From the NCBI RefSeq assembly GCF_004342665.1, contig NZ_SMBY01000003.1:310001-374000 (forward strand): DNA of 64,000 nt, given 5' to 3'. The position numbers and the translations under genes are program-made. The DNA is from Samsonia erythrinae. Its GTDB lineage: Bacteria > Pseudomonadota > Gammaproteobacteria > Enterobacterales > Enterobacteriaceae. The notes beneath the pieces were generated by a model. The model saw nothing but the letters and a program-made list of their open reading frames with translations, was not told the DNA's origin and ran no database searches. This document shows, one piece after another, positions 38,430-48,090 of the stretch (positions within the stretch are counted from its first letter, which is position 1; each line of letters begins with the position of its first letter).

Positions 38430-38642
38430 ATGACAACGTTTCATCTTGAAAAACATCCGCACGTTGAACTGTGCGACCTCTTAAAGCTGATGGGCTGGAG
38501 CGAAAGCGGAGCCGCAGCCAAACTGGCTATCGCCGCGGGCGACGTCACCGTTGACGGCCACACGGAAACCCGAAAACGCTGTAAAATCGTCGAGGGCCAA
38601 ACCGTCCGGTTCAACGGCGAAACCGTAAGCGTCGCCCGCTAA
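38430..38642 (+). CDS. ybcJ: YbcJ, S4-like RNA-binding protein
   Basis: 70-residue protein with a single S4-type fold: VELCDLLKLMGWSESGAAAKLAIAAGDVTVDGHTETRKRCKI. The motif with a glycine-rich turn and basic residues is typical of RNA binding. E. coli YbcJ is the orthologue and also follows folD; its target is not known. A terminator follows. Confidence 0.9.
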   Translation: MTTFHLEKHPHVELCDLLKLMGWSESGAAAKLAIAAGDVTVDGHTETRKRCKIVEGQTVRFNGETVSVAR

Positions 38643-38668
38643 TCCTGAAGTTTTAATCAGGTCGACAA

Positions 38669-38698
38669 AAAAGCCCGCGATTAACATCGACGGGCTTT
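38669..38698. terminator. Terminator between ybcJ and cysS
   Basis: aaaagcccg / cgggctttt arms with an inner cga/tcg pair form a stem flanked by A and T runs, so it can act in both directions between the convergent ybcJ and cysS. Confidence 0.75.
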
Positions 38699-38724
38699 TC
38701 ATTTATTGAATATTGAACGAGAAA

Positions 38725-40110
38725 TTATTTGCGACGCCAGATCGTTCCCTGCGCGCCGTCTTCCAGCACGATCCCCATTTCATTTAACCGATCGCGCGCC
38801 CGATCCGCGAGCGCCCAGTCCTTCGCCGCTCGCGCATCTTTACGTTGTTGGATTAACGCTTCAATTTCTTTCACGTCCTCGTCATCCACCTTCGCCCCTT
38901 GTTGCAGGAACTGTTCAGGATCCTGCTCCAAAAGCCCCAATACGCCAGACAAGTTACGCAACGCCGATGCCAGTTGATTCGCCGCCTGCATGTCTTCCAC
39001 TTTCAGGCGGTTAACTTCACGCGCCATATCAAACAACACCGAGTAAGCTTCCGGCGTGTTGAAATCATCATCCATCGCTTCGCGAAAGCGCGCCTCAAAC
39101 TCATCACCGCCCAGCGCTTCAACGCTGGGGTCAGTACCGCGCAGCGCGGTATACAGTCGCTCTAACGCCGCACGCGCCTGCTTCAGGTTCTCTTCGCTGT
39201 AATTCAGTTGGCTGCGGTAATGACCGGACATCAGGAAATAACGCACGGTTTCCGGATCGTAGTACGCCAGCACATCGCGCACGGTGAAAAAATTGTTGAG
39301 CGATTTCGACATTTTTTCACGATCGACCATCACCATGCCAGAGTGCATCCAGTAATTCACATACTCGCCGCCATGCGCGCAGCGGGACTGGGCAATTTCA
39401 TTTTCGTGGTGCGGAAACATCAAATCGGAACCACCGCCGTGAATATCAAAATGTTCTCCCAACTGTTTGCAGTTCATCGCGGAACATTCGATGTGCCACC
39501 CAGGGCGACCGTCCCCCCACGGAGAAGGCCAGTGAGGCTCGCCGGGTTTGGACATTTTCCACAACACAAAGTCCATCGGGTTGCGTTTCACCTCGGTAAT
39601 TTCAACGCGCGCGCCGGCCTGAAGCTGTTCCAGATCCTGACGCGACAACACGCCGTAACCCGGCGCGGTATCGACAGAGAACATGACATCGCCGTTACTC
39701 GCGACATAGGCGTGGCGACGGGCGATCAGCGTTTCCACCATTTCGATGATATCCGCGATATGGTGCGTCGCCCGCGGCTCCTCATCCGGGCGAAGAATAT
39801 TCAGCGCATCAAAATCGGCATGCATTTCCGCGATCATGCGGGTCGTCAGCTGCTCGCTGGTTTCCCCATTTTCGGCGGCGCGTTTAATAATTTTATCGTC
39901 AATATCAGTAACATTACGCACATATTTCAGTGAATATCCCAGATACCGTAAATACCGAGCCACCACATCAAACGCCACGAAGGTACGTCCGTGACCGATA
40001 TGACACAGGTCATACACGGTAATACCACAAACATACATTCCCACCTGACCGGCGTGGATAGGTTTAAATTCCTCTTTTTGACGACTCAGCGTATTAAAAA
40101 TCTTTAGCAT
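38725..40110 (-). CDS. cysS: CysS, cysteinyl-tRNA synthetase
   Basis: Class I aminoacyl-tRNA synthetase charging tRNA-Cys. At 461 residues it equals the E. coli enzyme. Motifs: zinc-ligand cysteine in [14 protein letters not shown] as CHIGHGRTF, the WHIECSAM and [15 protein letters not shown] zinc region, and KMSKS in [12 protein letters not shown]. The start ATG overlaps by one base the stop of an upstream Cys-rich frame (TGATG), and its own ribosome-binding site is weak (ggaacg). That suggests translation depends on coupling (see findings). Confidence 0.95.
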   Translation of the reverse strand: MLKIFNTLSRQKEEFKPIHAGQVGMYVCGITVYDLCHIGHGRTFVAFDVVARYLRYLGYSLKYVRNVTDIDDKIIKRAAENGETSEQLTTRMIAEMHADFDALNILRPDEEPRATHHIADIIEMVETLIARRHAYVASNGDVMFSVDTAPGYGVLSRQDLEQLQAGARVEITEVKRNPMDFVLWKMSKPGEPHWPSPWGDGRPGWHIECSAMNCKQLGEHFDIHGGGSDLMFPHHENEIAQSRCAHGGEYVNYWMHSGMVMVDREKMSKSLNNFFTVRDVLAYYDPETVRYFLMSGHYRSQLNYSEENLKQARAALERLYTALRGTDPSVEALGGDEFEARFREAMDDDFNTPEAYSVLFDMAREVNRLKVEDMQAANQLASALRNLSGVLGLLEQDPEQFLQQGAKVDDEDVKEIEALIQQRKDARAAKDWALADRARDRLNEMGIVLEDGAQGTIWRRK

Positions 40111-40250
40111 CAGGGCGTTCCATTGTTTGCACAAAAATAGCGTTCACAAGAATGGGCTTCACAAAAATTGCGTTCACAACGATCATTGCGTTCACAACAA
40201 TAGTGTTCACACGGTAGGTCAATCACATTCGCTGTCAGCGTCAGTAACAT
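40110..40250 (-). CDS. Candidate Cys-rich leader peptide of cysS
   Basis: A 46-codon frame starting [13 protein letters not shown] continues into [33 protein letters not shown] and stops by sharing a base with the cysS ATG. Seven codons are TGT (Cys). It is built of a degenerate 15-base unit (tgtgaacgc...), one copy being 18 bases, so all length changes keep the frame. The start is uncertain: no good ribosome-binding site stands before the ATG at 40250, and an AAGGGG sits inside a small hairpin at 40261-40272. It resembles a leader sensing Cys-tRNA. Alternative: a chance tandem repeat that happens to be open. Confidence 0.45.
   Translation of the reverse strand: MLLTLTANVIDLPCEHYCCERNDRCERNFCEAHSCERYFCANNGTP
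40126..40208. repeat. Degenerate 15-base tandem repeat
   Basis: About six copies of a unit that reads tgtgaacgcaatttt on the minus strand (gcgttcaca on the plus), with spacing 15, 18, 15, 15 and 15 bases. It coincides with the Cys-rich frame before cysS. Copies differ at several positions, so it is an old rather than a fresh expansion. Confidence 0.75.
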
Positions 40251-40346
40251 CAATATATCAGGGGTTATCCCCTTACGGCGTATTGAAACCCGAAGACCAT
40301 TGTATTGCAAGGCGAAGAAGAAGGCATCAGCGAGAAAGGCGCAAAA

Positions 40347-40378
40347 AAATGGCCCGGGTTTCCCGAGCCATTCACTAC
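40347..40378 (-). terminator. Terminator of the DoxX-family gene
   Basis: On the minus strand ggctcggg / cccgggcc with a short AAA-type loop is followed by att and a T run. It lies soon after the DoxX stop at 40402 and separates that transcript from cysS, so cysS needs a promoter between 40255 and 40345. Confidence 0.8.
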
Positions 40379-40401
40379 ATAAATACGTTTTACAATCGCA
40401 A

Positions 40402-40824
40402 TTAACGCCAACTCGGGTTAGACATGACCGAGTATTTTCCGCTGCCGAGCAGTGCAATGGCCAATCCGGCGAAGAAGAAGACGGCTGCGCTTTCAACGGC
40501 CAATGCACCGGTTTTTTCCAGCGCCAGGAAATCACCGCCGTGGGCCAATGAAGCAGCGGCGAGCATGGTAAAAGAGAAGATCAACGCCGATGGACGTGTC
40601 AGAATCCCGAGGATCATCAGAATCGGGGTGATCACCTCGCCGATATAGACGCCATAACCAACAAAAGCAGGAATTCCCGCCGAAGTCAGCATGCCTTCAA
40701 TCCCGCTAATTCCTCCATGTACCTTGTGCCAGCCGTGAAACAACATCAAAACGCTGAAAGAGACTCGCAGCAGTAATTTGCCGAAGTCGGGCCTATCTAA
40801 TACTCGATTAAAACTATCCAGCAT
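40402..40824 (-). CDS. DoxX family membrane protein
   Basis: 140-residue inner-membrane protein with four predicted helices and the DoxX-type signature LLRVSFSVLMLFHGWHKV in the first helix region, GYGVYIGEVITPILMILGILTRPSALIF and FFFAGLAIALLG. Members have been linked to redox or thiol stress, but the role of this one is unknown. An aggtgaacc ribosome-binding site fixes the start. A terminator separates it from cysS. Confidence 0.85.
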   Translation of the reverse strand: MLDSFNRVLDRPDFGKLLLRVSFSVLMLFHGWHKVHGGISGIEGMLTSAGIPAFVGYGVYIGEVITPILMILGILTRPSALIFSFTMLAAASLAHGGDFLALEKTGALAVESAAVFFFAGLAIALLGSGKYSVMSNPSWR

Positions 40825-41240
40825 GGTTCACCTATCCATTTCGTGATATGAGGGAATACGAATCACTCTCAGATTAATCTTAGCCGCAAAAAAAGAATAC
40901 GTTGACGACTCAAAACATTGATCCAGTGCAACAAAAATATCATTCAAATGAATGAACTATCAAATCGATATTTCATCAATTTATTTTTTTTCAAAAGTCC
41001 GTATTGCCCGATCAACACACTGTCGCACAATTTTCATCCCCTCACTGATATGGGCATAGCGGAGTGGTATACGCGTTGAGCGTTTTCGTCGCATCGCGAA
41101 AGCAGGCAAACGGGCAACCGCGCGAAAGATAAAGGTCATACTGACTCGCTCAGCCAGTTATGCTATAACAGCGCTCTTGTTGTTCATTCACCAATGTGAA
41201 CAGCACTCTTAATCACTAAGGCTATCTAGGGTTCATTATT
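40825..41240. other. DoxX-ppiB divergent intergenic region
   Basis: 416 bases with no gene. It is AT-rich near 40900-41000 and includes small palindromes (attcaaatgaat). A plausible ppiB -10 (tatgct or gctataac) lies at about 41160-41170. Confidence 0.5.
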
Positions 41241-41735
41241 ATGATCACGCTTCATACCAACCACGGCGATATCGTTATTAATACGTTTGCAGACAAAGCG
41301 CCGGTTACCGTAGAAAATTTTCTGAACTATTGCCGCAGCGGTTTTTATGACAACACAATTTTCCACCGTGTGATCAATGGGTTTATGATTCAGGGCGGCG
41401 GCTTTGCGCCCGGCATGGTACAAAAAGAAACCAACGCGCCAATCAAAAATGAAGCCAGCAACGGCCTGAAAAACACCCGTGGAACATTGGCAATGGCTCG
41501 CACCAACGACCCACATTCCGCAACGGCTCAGTTCTTTATCAACGTTGTCGATAACGACTTTCTGAATTTCCGTTCAGAGCGTGCTGATGGCTGGGGCTAT
41601 TGCGTCTTTGCCGAAGTGACCGAAGGCATGGACATCGTTGATAAAATCAAAGGCGTGGCGACCGGCCGTAGCGGTATGCATCAGGACGTACCGAAAGAAG
41701 ATGTGGTGATCACCCACGTCACTGTCAGCGAATAA
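41241..41735 (+). CDS. ppiB: PpiB, cytosolic peptidyl-prolyl cis-trans isomerase (cyclophilin)
   Basis: 164-residue cyclophilin without signal peptide. The catalytic features are visible: [18 protein letters not shown] (Phe-His-Arg), [28 protein letters not shown] and [17 protein letters not shown]. It helps proline-limited folding in the cytosol. lpxH follows after 10 bases, as in E. coli, and the two are probably co-transcribed. Confidence 0.96.
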   Translation: MITLHTNHGDIVINTFADKAPVTVENFLNYCRSGFYDNTIFHRVINGFMIQGGGFAPGMVQKETNAPIKNEASNGLKNTRGTLAMARTNDPHSATAQFFINVVDNDFLNFRSERADGWGYCVFAEVTEGMDIVDKIKGVATGRSGMHQDVPKEDVVITHVTVSE

Positions 41736-41745
41736 TCCCGTCTGC

Positions 41746-42468
41746 ATGGCAACGCTGTTCATTGCCGATCTGCATTTAAGCCTTCATGAACCGGCGATAA
41801 CCGCCGGTTTTCTGCGTTTTTTGCGCCATGAAGCTGTCCACGCAGACGCGCTGTATATCCTTGGCGACCTGTTCGACGCCTGGATTGGCGACGATGATCC
41901 CCAACCGCTGCATGCGACTGTCGCCGCTGAAGTGTATAAACTGCATCAGCGCGGCGTTCCCTGCTATTTCGTACACGGCAACCGCGATTTCCTGCTTGGC
42001 AAACGCTTCGCCGATGAAAGCGCAATGACGCTATTGCCGACGGAAACCGTGCTCGACCTCTATGGTCAGAAAATCCTTATTTTGCACGGTGATACGCTGT
42101 GTACTGACGATCACGCCTATCAAAAGTTCCGCCGACGGGTACACAACCCGTTCATTCAGCGACTGTTTTTACGCTTACCTTTATCTCTGCGCGTGAAGAT
42201 CGCGAACAAGATGCGTGCGGCCAGTCAGCAGGCTAACCAGCAAAAAACGCAGCAGATTATGGATGTGAATCCGGAAAAGGTGCGCGAACGTCTGCGGCAC
42301 CATCAGGTAAACACCCTGATCCACGGTCATACGCATCGTCCGGCCATCCACCAGATCGACCTTGACGGCGCCCACGCCCGCCGCGCCGTTCTGGGCGCCT
42401 GGCATCAGGCGGGCTCGATGATTAAGGTCACACCACAAAATATCGAATTGATCGCCTTCCCCTTTTAA
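41746..42468 (+). CDS. lpxH: LpxH, UDP-2,3-diacylglucosamine hydrolase
   Basis: 240-residue peripheral membrane metallophosphoesterase of lipid A synthesis; it cleaves UDP-2,3-diacylglucosamine to lipid X and UMP. The manganese-site motifs are present in order: [47 protein letters not shown] and [12 protein letters not shown]. Length fits the family. Confidence 0.96.
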   Translation: MATLFIADLHLSLHEPAITAGFLRFLRHEAVHADALYILGDLFDAWIGDDDPQPLHATVAAEVYKLHQRGVPCYFVHGNRDFLLGKRFADESAMTLLPTETVLDLYGQKILILHGDTLCTDDHAYQKFRRRVHNPFIQRLFLRLPLSLRVKIANKMRAASQQANQQKTQQIMDVNPEKVRERLRHHQVNTLIHGHTHRPAIHQIDLDGAHARRAVLGAWHQAGSMIKVTPQNIELIAFPF

Positions 42469-42523
42469 TCGCGCCCCGCCATTGACGCTGCCACATCACC
42501 GTAACGAAGGGAGATTTCCGCCC

Positions 42524-42539
42524 ACGCAACCGTTTTCCT
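42524..42539. promoter_or_regulatory. PurR operator upstream of purE
   Basis: acgcaaccgttttcct matches the PurR consensus ACGCAAACGTTTTCnT with one mismatch. It lies 104 bases before the purE ATG, as expected for purine-repressed purEK. Confidence 0.85.
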
Positions 42540-42643
42540 CAACATAATGGCATGGTATGCTCTACGCCCTCAACGTCAGACCCTCTCTATCTGGCCGATG
42601 CGAACGCATCACGAACACGTAAAATCACAGGAGCATTACAGGC

Positions 42644-43153
42644 ATGTCATCCAACGTTGCCCCGGCTAAAATCGCCATCGTCATGGGTTCAAAGAGTGAC
42701 TGGGCCACTATGCAGTTTGCGGCGGAAATCCTCACTACGCTGCGCATCCCTTTTCATACTGAAGTCGTTTCCGCCCATCGGACGCCGGACAAACTGTTCA
42801 GCTTCGCCGAGAGCGCGGCGCAAAACGGCTTTGATGTGATCATTGCTGGCGCAGGCGGCGCGGCGCACCTGCCGGGGATGCTGGCGGCGAAAACGCTGGT
42901 TCCTGTACTGGGCGTGCCCGTACAAAGCGCCGCGCTGAGTGGTGTAGACAGCCTGTACTCCATCGTCCAGATGCCAAGAGGCATCCCGGTCGGCACGCTG
43001 GCGATCGGCAAAGCCGGTGCGGCCAATGCGGCACTGCTGGCGGCGCAAATCCTCGCGCTGCATGATGACGCCATTGCCACTCGTCTGACCGACTGGCGTC
43101 AGGCCCAAACTGAGGATGTGCTGTCTCATCCCGATCCGCGGGAGGAGGTATGA
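42644..43153 (+). CDS. purE: PurE, N5-carboxyaminoimidazole ribonucleotide mutase
   Basis: 169-residue enzyme that shifts the carboxylate of N5-CAIR to give CAIR in purine synthesis. Class I PurE features: [17 protein letters not shown], the mobile [17 protein letters not shown], and [20 protein letters not shown] PurR site lies upstream. The stop overlaps the purK start by four bases. Confidence 0.96.
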   Translation: MSSNVAPAKIAIVMGSKSDWATMQFAAEILTTLRIPFHTEVVSAHRTPDKLFSFAESAAQNGFDVIIAGAGGAAHLPGMLAAKTLVPVLGVPVQSAALSGVDSLYSIVQMPRGIPVGTLAIGKAGAANAALLAAQILALHDDAIATRLTDWRQAQTEDVLSHPDPREEV

Positions 43154-44229
43154 AACCGGTTTGTGTATTAGGCAATGGTCAGCTAGGCAGAATGATGCGT
43201 CAGGCTGGCGAACCGTTGGGCATTGCGGTTTATCCCGTGGGGCTGGATGCCGAACCTGAATCCGTTCCGTTTCATAACAGCGTAATTACCGCAGAAATCG
43301 AACGCTGGCCGGAAACCGCCCTCACCCGCGAGTTAGCCGATCACGCGGCGTTTGTAAACCGCGATATTTTCCCGCGTCTGGCCGATCGTCTGACGCAAAA
43401 ACAGCTGCTGGATTCGCTGAATCTGGCGACAGCCCCCTGGCAACTGCTGGCAAGAGCAGACGAATGGCCGCACGTTTTTGCCTCATTCGGTGAATTAGCC
43501 ATCGTTAAACGCCGGGTCGGTGGTTACGACGGCCGTGGACAATGGCGTTTGCGTAATGGTGAACAGCAAACGCTCCCCGCAGAGTGCTACGGCGAGTGTA
43601 TCGTTGAGCAGGGAATTCACTTTTCCGGTGAAGTGTCATTGGTTGGCGCACGCAATGCGCACGGAAAATGCGTGTTCTACCCGCTAACGCATAACCTGCA
43701 TCAGGATGGCATTTTGCGCGCCAGCGTCGCGCTCCCTCAACCTGAAGCAACGTTGCAACAGCAGGCGGAGCATATGCTGTCGACGATCATGAATACGCTG
43801 AACTATGTCGGCGTCATGGCGATGGAATGCTTTATTGTCGGCGATCGCCTGCTCATTAATGAACTGGCGCCTCGCGTGCACAACAGCGGTCACTGGACGC
43901 AAAATGGGGCGTCGATTAGCCAGTTTGAACTTCACCTGCGCGCCATCCTGGATCTGCCGCTACCGGCGCCTATCGTCGAGGCTCCAGCGGTGATGGTGAA
44001 TCTGATCGGCACTGACGTGAATACCGACTGGCTGGCGCTACCGCTGATCCACCTGCACTGGTATGAGAAAGAGGTTCGCTCGGGTCGTAAAGTCGGTCAT
44101 CTCAATCTCACGTCTGCAACGATCTCGCAGCTACAGCACACTTTGCAGGCCCTGACGCCGCTCTTACCGGCTGAATATCACAGCGGTCTGGCATGGGCAG
44201 CAGAAAAACTCGTCAGTGAACGAAGCTGA
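43150..44229 (+). CDS. purK: PurK, N5-carboxyaminoimidazole ribonucleotide synthase
   Basis: 359-residue ATP-grasp enzyme that makes N5-CAIR from AIR, ATP and bicarbonate. The N-terminal [17 protein letters not shown] and the ATP-grasp elements [34 protein letters not shown] and [10 protein letters not shown] are visible. Coupled to purE through an ATGA overlap. A hairpin follows the stop. Confidence 0.95.
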   Translation: MKPVCVLGNGQLGRMMRQAGEPLGIAVYPVGLDAEPESVPFHNSVITAEIERWPETALTRELADHAAFVNRDIFPRLADRLTQKQLLDSLNLATAPWQLLARADEWPHVFASFGELAIVKRRVGGYDGRGQWRLRNGEQQTLPAECYGECIVEQGIHFSGEVSLVGARNAHGKCVFYPLTHNLHQDGILRASVALPQPEATLQQQAEHMLSTIMNTLNYVGVMAMECFIVGDRLLINELAPRVHNSGHWTQNGASISQFELHLRAILDLPLPAPIVEAPAVMVNLIGTDVNTDWLALPLIHLHWYEKEVRSGRKVGHLNLTSATISQLQHTLQALTPLLPAEYHSGLAWAAEKLVSERS

Positions 44230-44716
44230 TCCGCTCTCCGGCAGGCTACGGCCTGCCGTCCCTGTGCGACGCCGCGACAATAGATAACCGCCAGCGAGCG
44301 GCCTGCTCCGGACACCGAATTATTTCACGTATAAGCGTGACACCAGAAAAATAGCGTTTATTATTCCAGCTCCGTTCATTTTATTTTCGGTTTATTTTTC
44401 ATCACAGATGAAATTAAAAAAAGCATCAACAAAGATCCGTTACAAATATTTAAAATAAAGTATCAAGTTTGATATTTTATTTCCCCCTGGCTTTTATTAA
44501 AATATTCCCCGTCAATTCATTTATGTGATCGCTTCAATATTATTCGCTGACCACCACGATATAGAATGCCGCCACAAAACAGTATTGACCTTTCGACATA
44601 ATTAGCACTATGTCTTGTTTGTTTTTTAATCTGTGTAACGGCAGGTTGCCGTTAGTGTGATTTTTATACCCCAGCGTGACGGGTATTAATGTGTTCACCG
44701 AGGAGAAACCAATAAA
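44230..44716. other. purK-sdaC intergenic region
   Basis: 487 bases with no gene. It has a purK hairpin (44239-44258) and a very AT-rich block (about 44340-44560). The stretch tgtgatcgcttcaat (44525) resembles a half-good CRP site. Before sdaC comes a small hairpin aacggca/tgccgtt (about 44637-44653) and the site gaggaga. Confidence 0.5.
44239..44258 (+). terminator. Hairpin after purK
   Basis: cggcaggc / gcctgccg perfect 8-bp stem with a 4-base loop, 10 bases after the purK stop. No T run follows, so termination strength is uncertain. Confidence 0.45.
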
Positions 44717-46006
44717 ATGAGCACAATTCATGACAGCAGTCAGGTGTTAGAGCAAACATCAAGCTGGCGTAAAAGCGATACCGTCTGGATGCTGGGCCTT
44801 TACGGCACGGCTATTGGCGCTGGCGTATTATTCCTCCCCATCAATGCGGGAATCGGTGGGTTAATTCCATTAATCATCATGGCAATCATTGCCTTTCCCA
44901 TGACCTATTATTCTCACCGCGCGCTATGCCGTTTTGTGTTGTCCGGTAAAAAGAGCGGTGAAGATATTACCGGAGTCGTTGAAGAACATTTCGGCGTTGG
45001 CGCCGGTAATTTAATCACTTTGCTTTATTTTTTCGCTATTTATCCCATTCTATTGGTTTATAGCGTCGCCATTACCAATACCGTAGATAGCTTTATTACT
45101 CACCAGTTGAATTTGCCTTCTCCGCCGCGCGCTGTGCTGTCATTAATATTAATCCTCGGGTTGATGTTTATTGTTCGTTTCGGCGAAGTCATGATTGTTA
45201 AAGCCATGAGCATTCTTGTTTATCCTTTTGTTGCTGTGTTAATGCTGCTGGCGCTTTATTTAATTCCCAACTGGAATACTTCTGTTTTTGAAAACATTTC
45301 TTTAAGTTCCAGCATCACCGGTAACGGCCTGTTGACTACGTTATGGCTGGCGATTCCGGTGATGGTTTTCTCATTCAACCATTCGCCGATCATCTCCTCT
45401 TTTGCCGTCGCCAAACGTAAAGAATATGGCGATAACGCAGAGAAGAAATGTTCTCGCATCCTGTCTTACAGCCACATAATGATGGTGCTGACGGTGATGT
45501 TCTTCGTTTTCAGCTGTGTACTGAGCCTGTCTCCGGCTGAACTGATGGAAGCCAAATCACAGAACATTTCTATCCTGTCTTATCTGGCGAACCATTTTAA
45601 CAATCCGGTTATCGGCTATCTGGCCCCCGTTATTGCGACCATCGCGATCTCTAAATCGTTTCTGGGCCACTATCTGGGCGCCGGCGAAGGTTTTAACGGC
45701 ATGCTCGTAAAAGCCCTGCGCAGCAGAGGAAAAACCCTTTCCGACACCAAATTGAACCGTATCACGACATTATTCATGCTGGTCACCACCTGGATTGTCG
45801 CAACCAAAAACCCCAGCATTCTGGGCATGATTGAAACATTAGGCGGCCCGATTATCGCATGCCTGCTGTTCCTGATGCCGATGTACGCCATCCAGAAAGT
45901 TCCCGCGATGAAAAAATACAGCGGCCACATCAGTAACGTCTTTGTCACGCTTATGGGGCTGATCGCGATTTCCGCCATCATTTACAGCCTGCGCGATCTG
46001 CTGTAA
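44717..46006 (+). CDS. sdaC: SdaC, serine/proton symporter (HAAAP family)
   Basis: 429-residue inner-membrane transporter of the hydroxy/aromatic amino acid permease family with about eleven helices. The conserved first-helix region WMLGLYGTAIGAGVLFLPINAG and the VFSFNHSPIISSFAVAKRKEYG stretch are typical of SdaC. It takes up L-serine, which the following gene deaminates. The start ATG has gaggaga upstream. An intrinsic terminator separates it from sdaB. Confidence 0.94.
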   Translation: MSTIHDSSQVLEQTSSWRKSDTVWMLGLYGTAIGAGVLFLPINAGIGGLIPLIIMAIIAFPMTYYSHRALCRFVLSGKKSGEDITGVVEEHFGVGAGNLITLLYFFAIYPILLVYSVAITNTVDSFITHQLNLPSPPRAVLSLILILGLMFIVRFGEVMIVKAMSILVYPFVAVLMLLALYLIPNWNTSVFENISLSSSITGNGLLTTLWLAIPVMVFSFNHSPIISSFAVAKRKEYGDNAEKKCSRILSYSHIMMVLTVMFFVFSCVLSLSPAELMEAKSQNISILSYLANHFNNPVIGYLAPVIATIAISKSFLGHYLGAGEGFNGMLVKALRSRGKTLSDTKLNRITTLFMLVTTWIVATKNPSILGMIETLGGPIIACLLFLMPMYAIQKVPAMKKYSGHISNVFVTLMGLIAISAIIYSLRDLL

Positions 46007-46023
46007 GCCCTCGACACTCATTT

Positions 46024-46059
46024 AACGCCAGTACGTTATTAACGGCTGGCGTTTTTTTT
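46024..46059 (+). terminator. Intrinsic terminator between sdaC and sdaB
   Basis: aacgccag / ctggcgtt is a perfect 8-bp stem, 14-base loop, followed by a run of T. It lies inside the 65 bases between sdaC and sdaB, and the sdaB ribosome-binding site (aagga) begins right after it. Confidence 0.85.
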
Positions 46060-46071
46060 AAGGAAATCGCA

Positions 46072-47421
46072 ATGGTCAGCGTATTCGATATCTTCAAAAT
46101 CGGCATCGGCCCGTCCAGCTCGCATACCGTGGGGCCAATGAAAGCAGGGAAAATGTTCACCGACGATCTGGTGAATCACGGCTTCATCTCATCGGTCACG
46201 CAGATTGTCGTTGATATTTACGGTTCGCTGTCGCTGACCGGAAAAGGCCATCATACCGATATCGCCATTATTATGGGGTTAGCGGGTAACCTGCCGGAAA
46301 GCGTGGATATCGATAGCATCCCGGCATTTATTCAGCAGGTGAAAGACACCCAGCGGCTCCCGCTGCTCGACGGACAGTATGACGTGAGCTTCCCGCTGGC
46401 GACGGCCCTGCGTTTTCAGTCAGAAAACCTGCCGCTGCATGAAAACGGCATGACCCTTCGCGCCTATCGCCAGCAAGAGCTAATTTACAGCAAAACGTAT
46501 TACTCTATCGGCGGCGGATTTGTCGTCGATCAGGAAAATTTCGCTAAGACCACTATGACGGAAGAAAGCGTGCCCTACCCGTATTTCTCCGCCCAAAAGC
46601 TGCTACAGCACTGCCGCGACAACTGCCTGTCGTTATCCGCGATTGTCCTGAAAAATGAGATTGCCCTGCACGGTCGTGAAGCCATTGAACACTATTTTGC
46701 CGATGTGTGGAAAACGATGCAGGAGTGTATACATCGCGGAATGAATACCGAAGGCGTGCTGCCCGGCCCACTGCGCGTTCCTCGTCGGGCGTCGGCACTG
46801 CATCGCCTGCTGTTCATCAATGACCGTTTTTCTCACGACCCGATGGATGCGATGGACTGGGTGAACATGTTCGCGATGGCGGTATCGGAAGAAAACGCCG
46901 CGGGCGGGCGCGTGGTTACCGCACCGACTAACGGCGCGTGCGGCATCATTCCCGCCGTGCTGGCCTACTACGACCACTATGTTCAGCCAGTGACGCCGGA
47001 GTCTTATCTACGTTATTTTCTGGCCTCCGGCGCTATCGGCATGCTCTACAAAATGAACGCGTCTATTTCCGGCGCGGAAGTGGGCTGTCAGGGCGAAGTC
47101 GGCGTTGCCTGTTCAATGGCGGCCGCAGGGCTGGCGGAGCTGCTCGGCGCCAACCCGGAGCAGGTGTGCATCGCAGCGGAGATCGGTATGGAACACAATC
47201 TGGGGTTGACGTGCGATCCGGTGGCTGGTCAGGTTCAGGTGCCATGCATTGAACGTAACGCCATCGCCTCCGTGAAGGCCATCAACGCGGCGAGAATGGC
47301 GATGCGTCGCGCCAGCGAGCCACGCGTGTCGTTGGATAAAGTCATTGAAACCATGTATGAAACGGGCAAAGACATGAATGCCAAGTATCGTGAAACGTCG
47401 CGCGGGGGTCTGGCGATTTAA
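46072..47421 (+). CDS. sdaB: L-serine ammonia-lyase (serine deaminase)
   Basis: 449-residue iron-sulfur enzyme converting L-serine to pyruvate and ammonia. The N-terminal beta domain starts [25 protein letters not shown] and includes [13 protein letters not shown]. The [4Fe-4S] cysteines lie in [23 protein letters not shown] and [15 protein letters not shown]. The C-terminus [17 protein letters not shown] is shorter than in E. coli SdaB by a few residues. sdaC-sdaB pairing and the sequence support sdaB over sdaA. Confidence 0.94.
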   Translation: MVSVFDIFKIGIGPSSSHTVGPMKAGKMFTDDLVNHGFISSVTQIVVDIYGSLSLTGKGHHTDIAIIMGLAGNLPESVDIDSIPAFIQQVKDTQRLPLLDGQYDVSFPLATALRFQSENLPLHENGMTLRAYRQQELIYSKTYYSIGGGFVVDQENFAKTTMTEESVPYPYFSAQKLLQHCRDNCLSLSAIVLKNEIALHGREAIEHYFADVWKTMQECIHRGMNTEGVLPGPLRVPRRASALHRLLFINDRFSHDPMDAMDWVNMFAMAVSEENAAGGRVVTAPTNGACGIIPAVLAYYDHYVQPVTPESYLRYFLASGAIGMLYKMNASISGAEVGCQGEVGVACSMAAAGLAELLGANPEQVCIAAEIGMEHNLGLTCDPVAGQVQVPCIERNAIASVKAINAARMAMRRASEPRVSLDKVIETMYETGKDMNAKYRETSRGGLAI

Positions 47422-47523
47422 AGTCGTCCTGTGCGAATAGTCTCCTCGTCACCCTGCAAGCGGTTTATGTACGGCGGCCCAGATCCGTCTGGCCGGCTAA
47501 TGGGGCTGAACGCACATTAGCCT

Positions 47524-47961
47524 TTATTTTTTCTCGCCTTCCGGCACCGACCAGACAATGTTGTTTTCAGCCGCCGCAATGTACCAGTCAACGGTACTGT
47601 TGACCGGCTTTTTGATATTTTCATGCGGGGTGAGCGTTTTGCCGGAGAAAGCCGCCGCTTTCTTTCTGATACGCAACGGCGTCTGTTTTTTCTCTCCGCT
47701 GATTTGCGCGTGGAAGGACTCCACGCCGGCATCAAAAAGCACGCCTTCAAGCTGATGCAAGCGGTTTAATCCGCGTAATATTGAAAGCAGGCTGCTGAGT
47801 GTGATGGATCCGCCCATTTCGGCGCGTTTGATCGTTGCAATTCCCAATCCTGCCCGCTCTGCGAGATCAACCTGTGATAAACGCTGCTGGATTCTGGCGT
47901 CTTTTATTCTCCGACAAAGCTCGGTAATAATTTCGCCCTCGTTCATGGTATTGAATCTCAT
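47524..47961 (-). CDS. XRE-type HTH transcriptional regulator
   Basis: 145-residue protein with an N-terminal Cro/C1-type helix-turn-helix: ELCRRIKDARIQQRLSQVDLAERAGLGIATIKRAEMG, about residues 15-75. The C-terminal half is basic and low in complexity (EKKQTPLRIRKKAAAFSG) and ends in a short tail with WYIAAAENNIVWSVPEG. It resembles the DNA-binding partner of HipA-like pairs, but no hipA-like gene is adjacent. The ATG at 47961 has AGGTGG upstream; a GTG four codons earlier is less likely. Target unknown. Confidence 0.75.
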   Translation of the reverse strand: MRFNTMNEGEIITELCRRIKDARIQQRLSQVDLAERAGLGIATIKRAEMGGSITLSSLLSILRGLNRLHQLEGVLFDAGVESFHAQISGEKKQTPLRIRKKAAAFSGKTLTPHENIKKPVNSTVDWYIAAAENNIVWSVPEGEKK

Positions 47962-48090
47962 CTTACCCGCCACCTGCCTGAGTCATAAAACTGCGCGCAG
48001 TTTATCACCAATTTGTCAAATGGCACGGATAATTGATGAACGGTATCCATAATCTTTTGGGGGATTTTAAACGCGTCGGTTTGCAGCCTG

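Noticed and set aside
40126-40208. CRISPR-like array
   Set aside because: The units are 15-18 bases, degenerate and without spacers. No cas genes are present.
40127-40405. Plus-strand frame with HKN/VHN repeats (92 codons)
   Set aside because: It is the mirror of the tandem repeat that encodes the Cys-rich frame on the other strand. The direction towards cysS and the stop-start overlap favour the minus strand.
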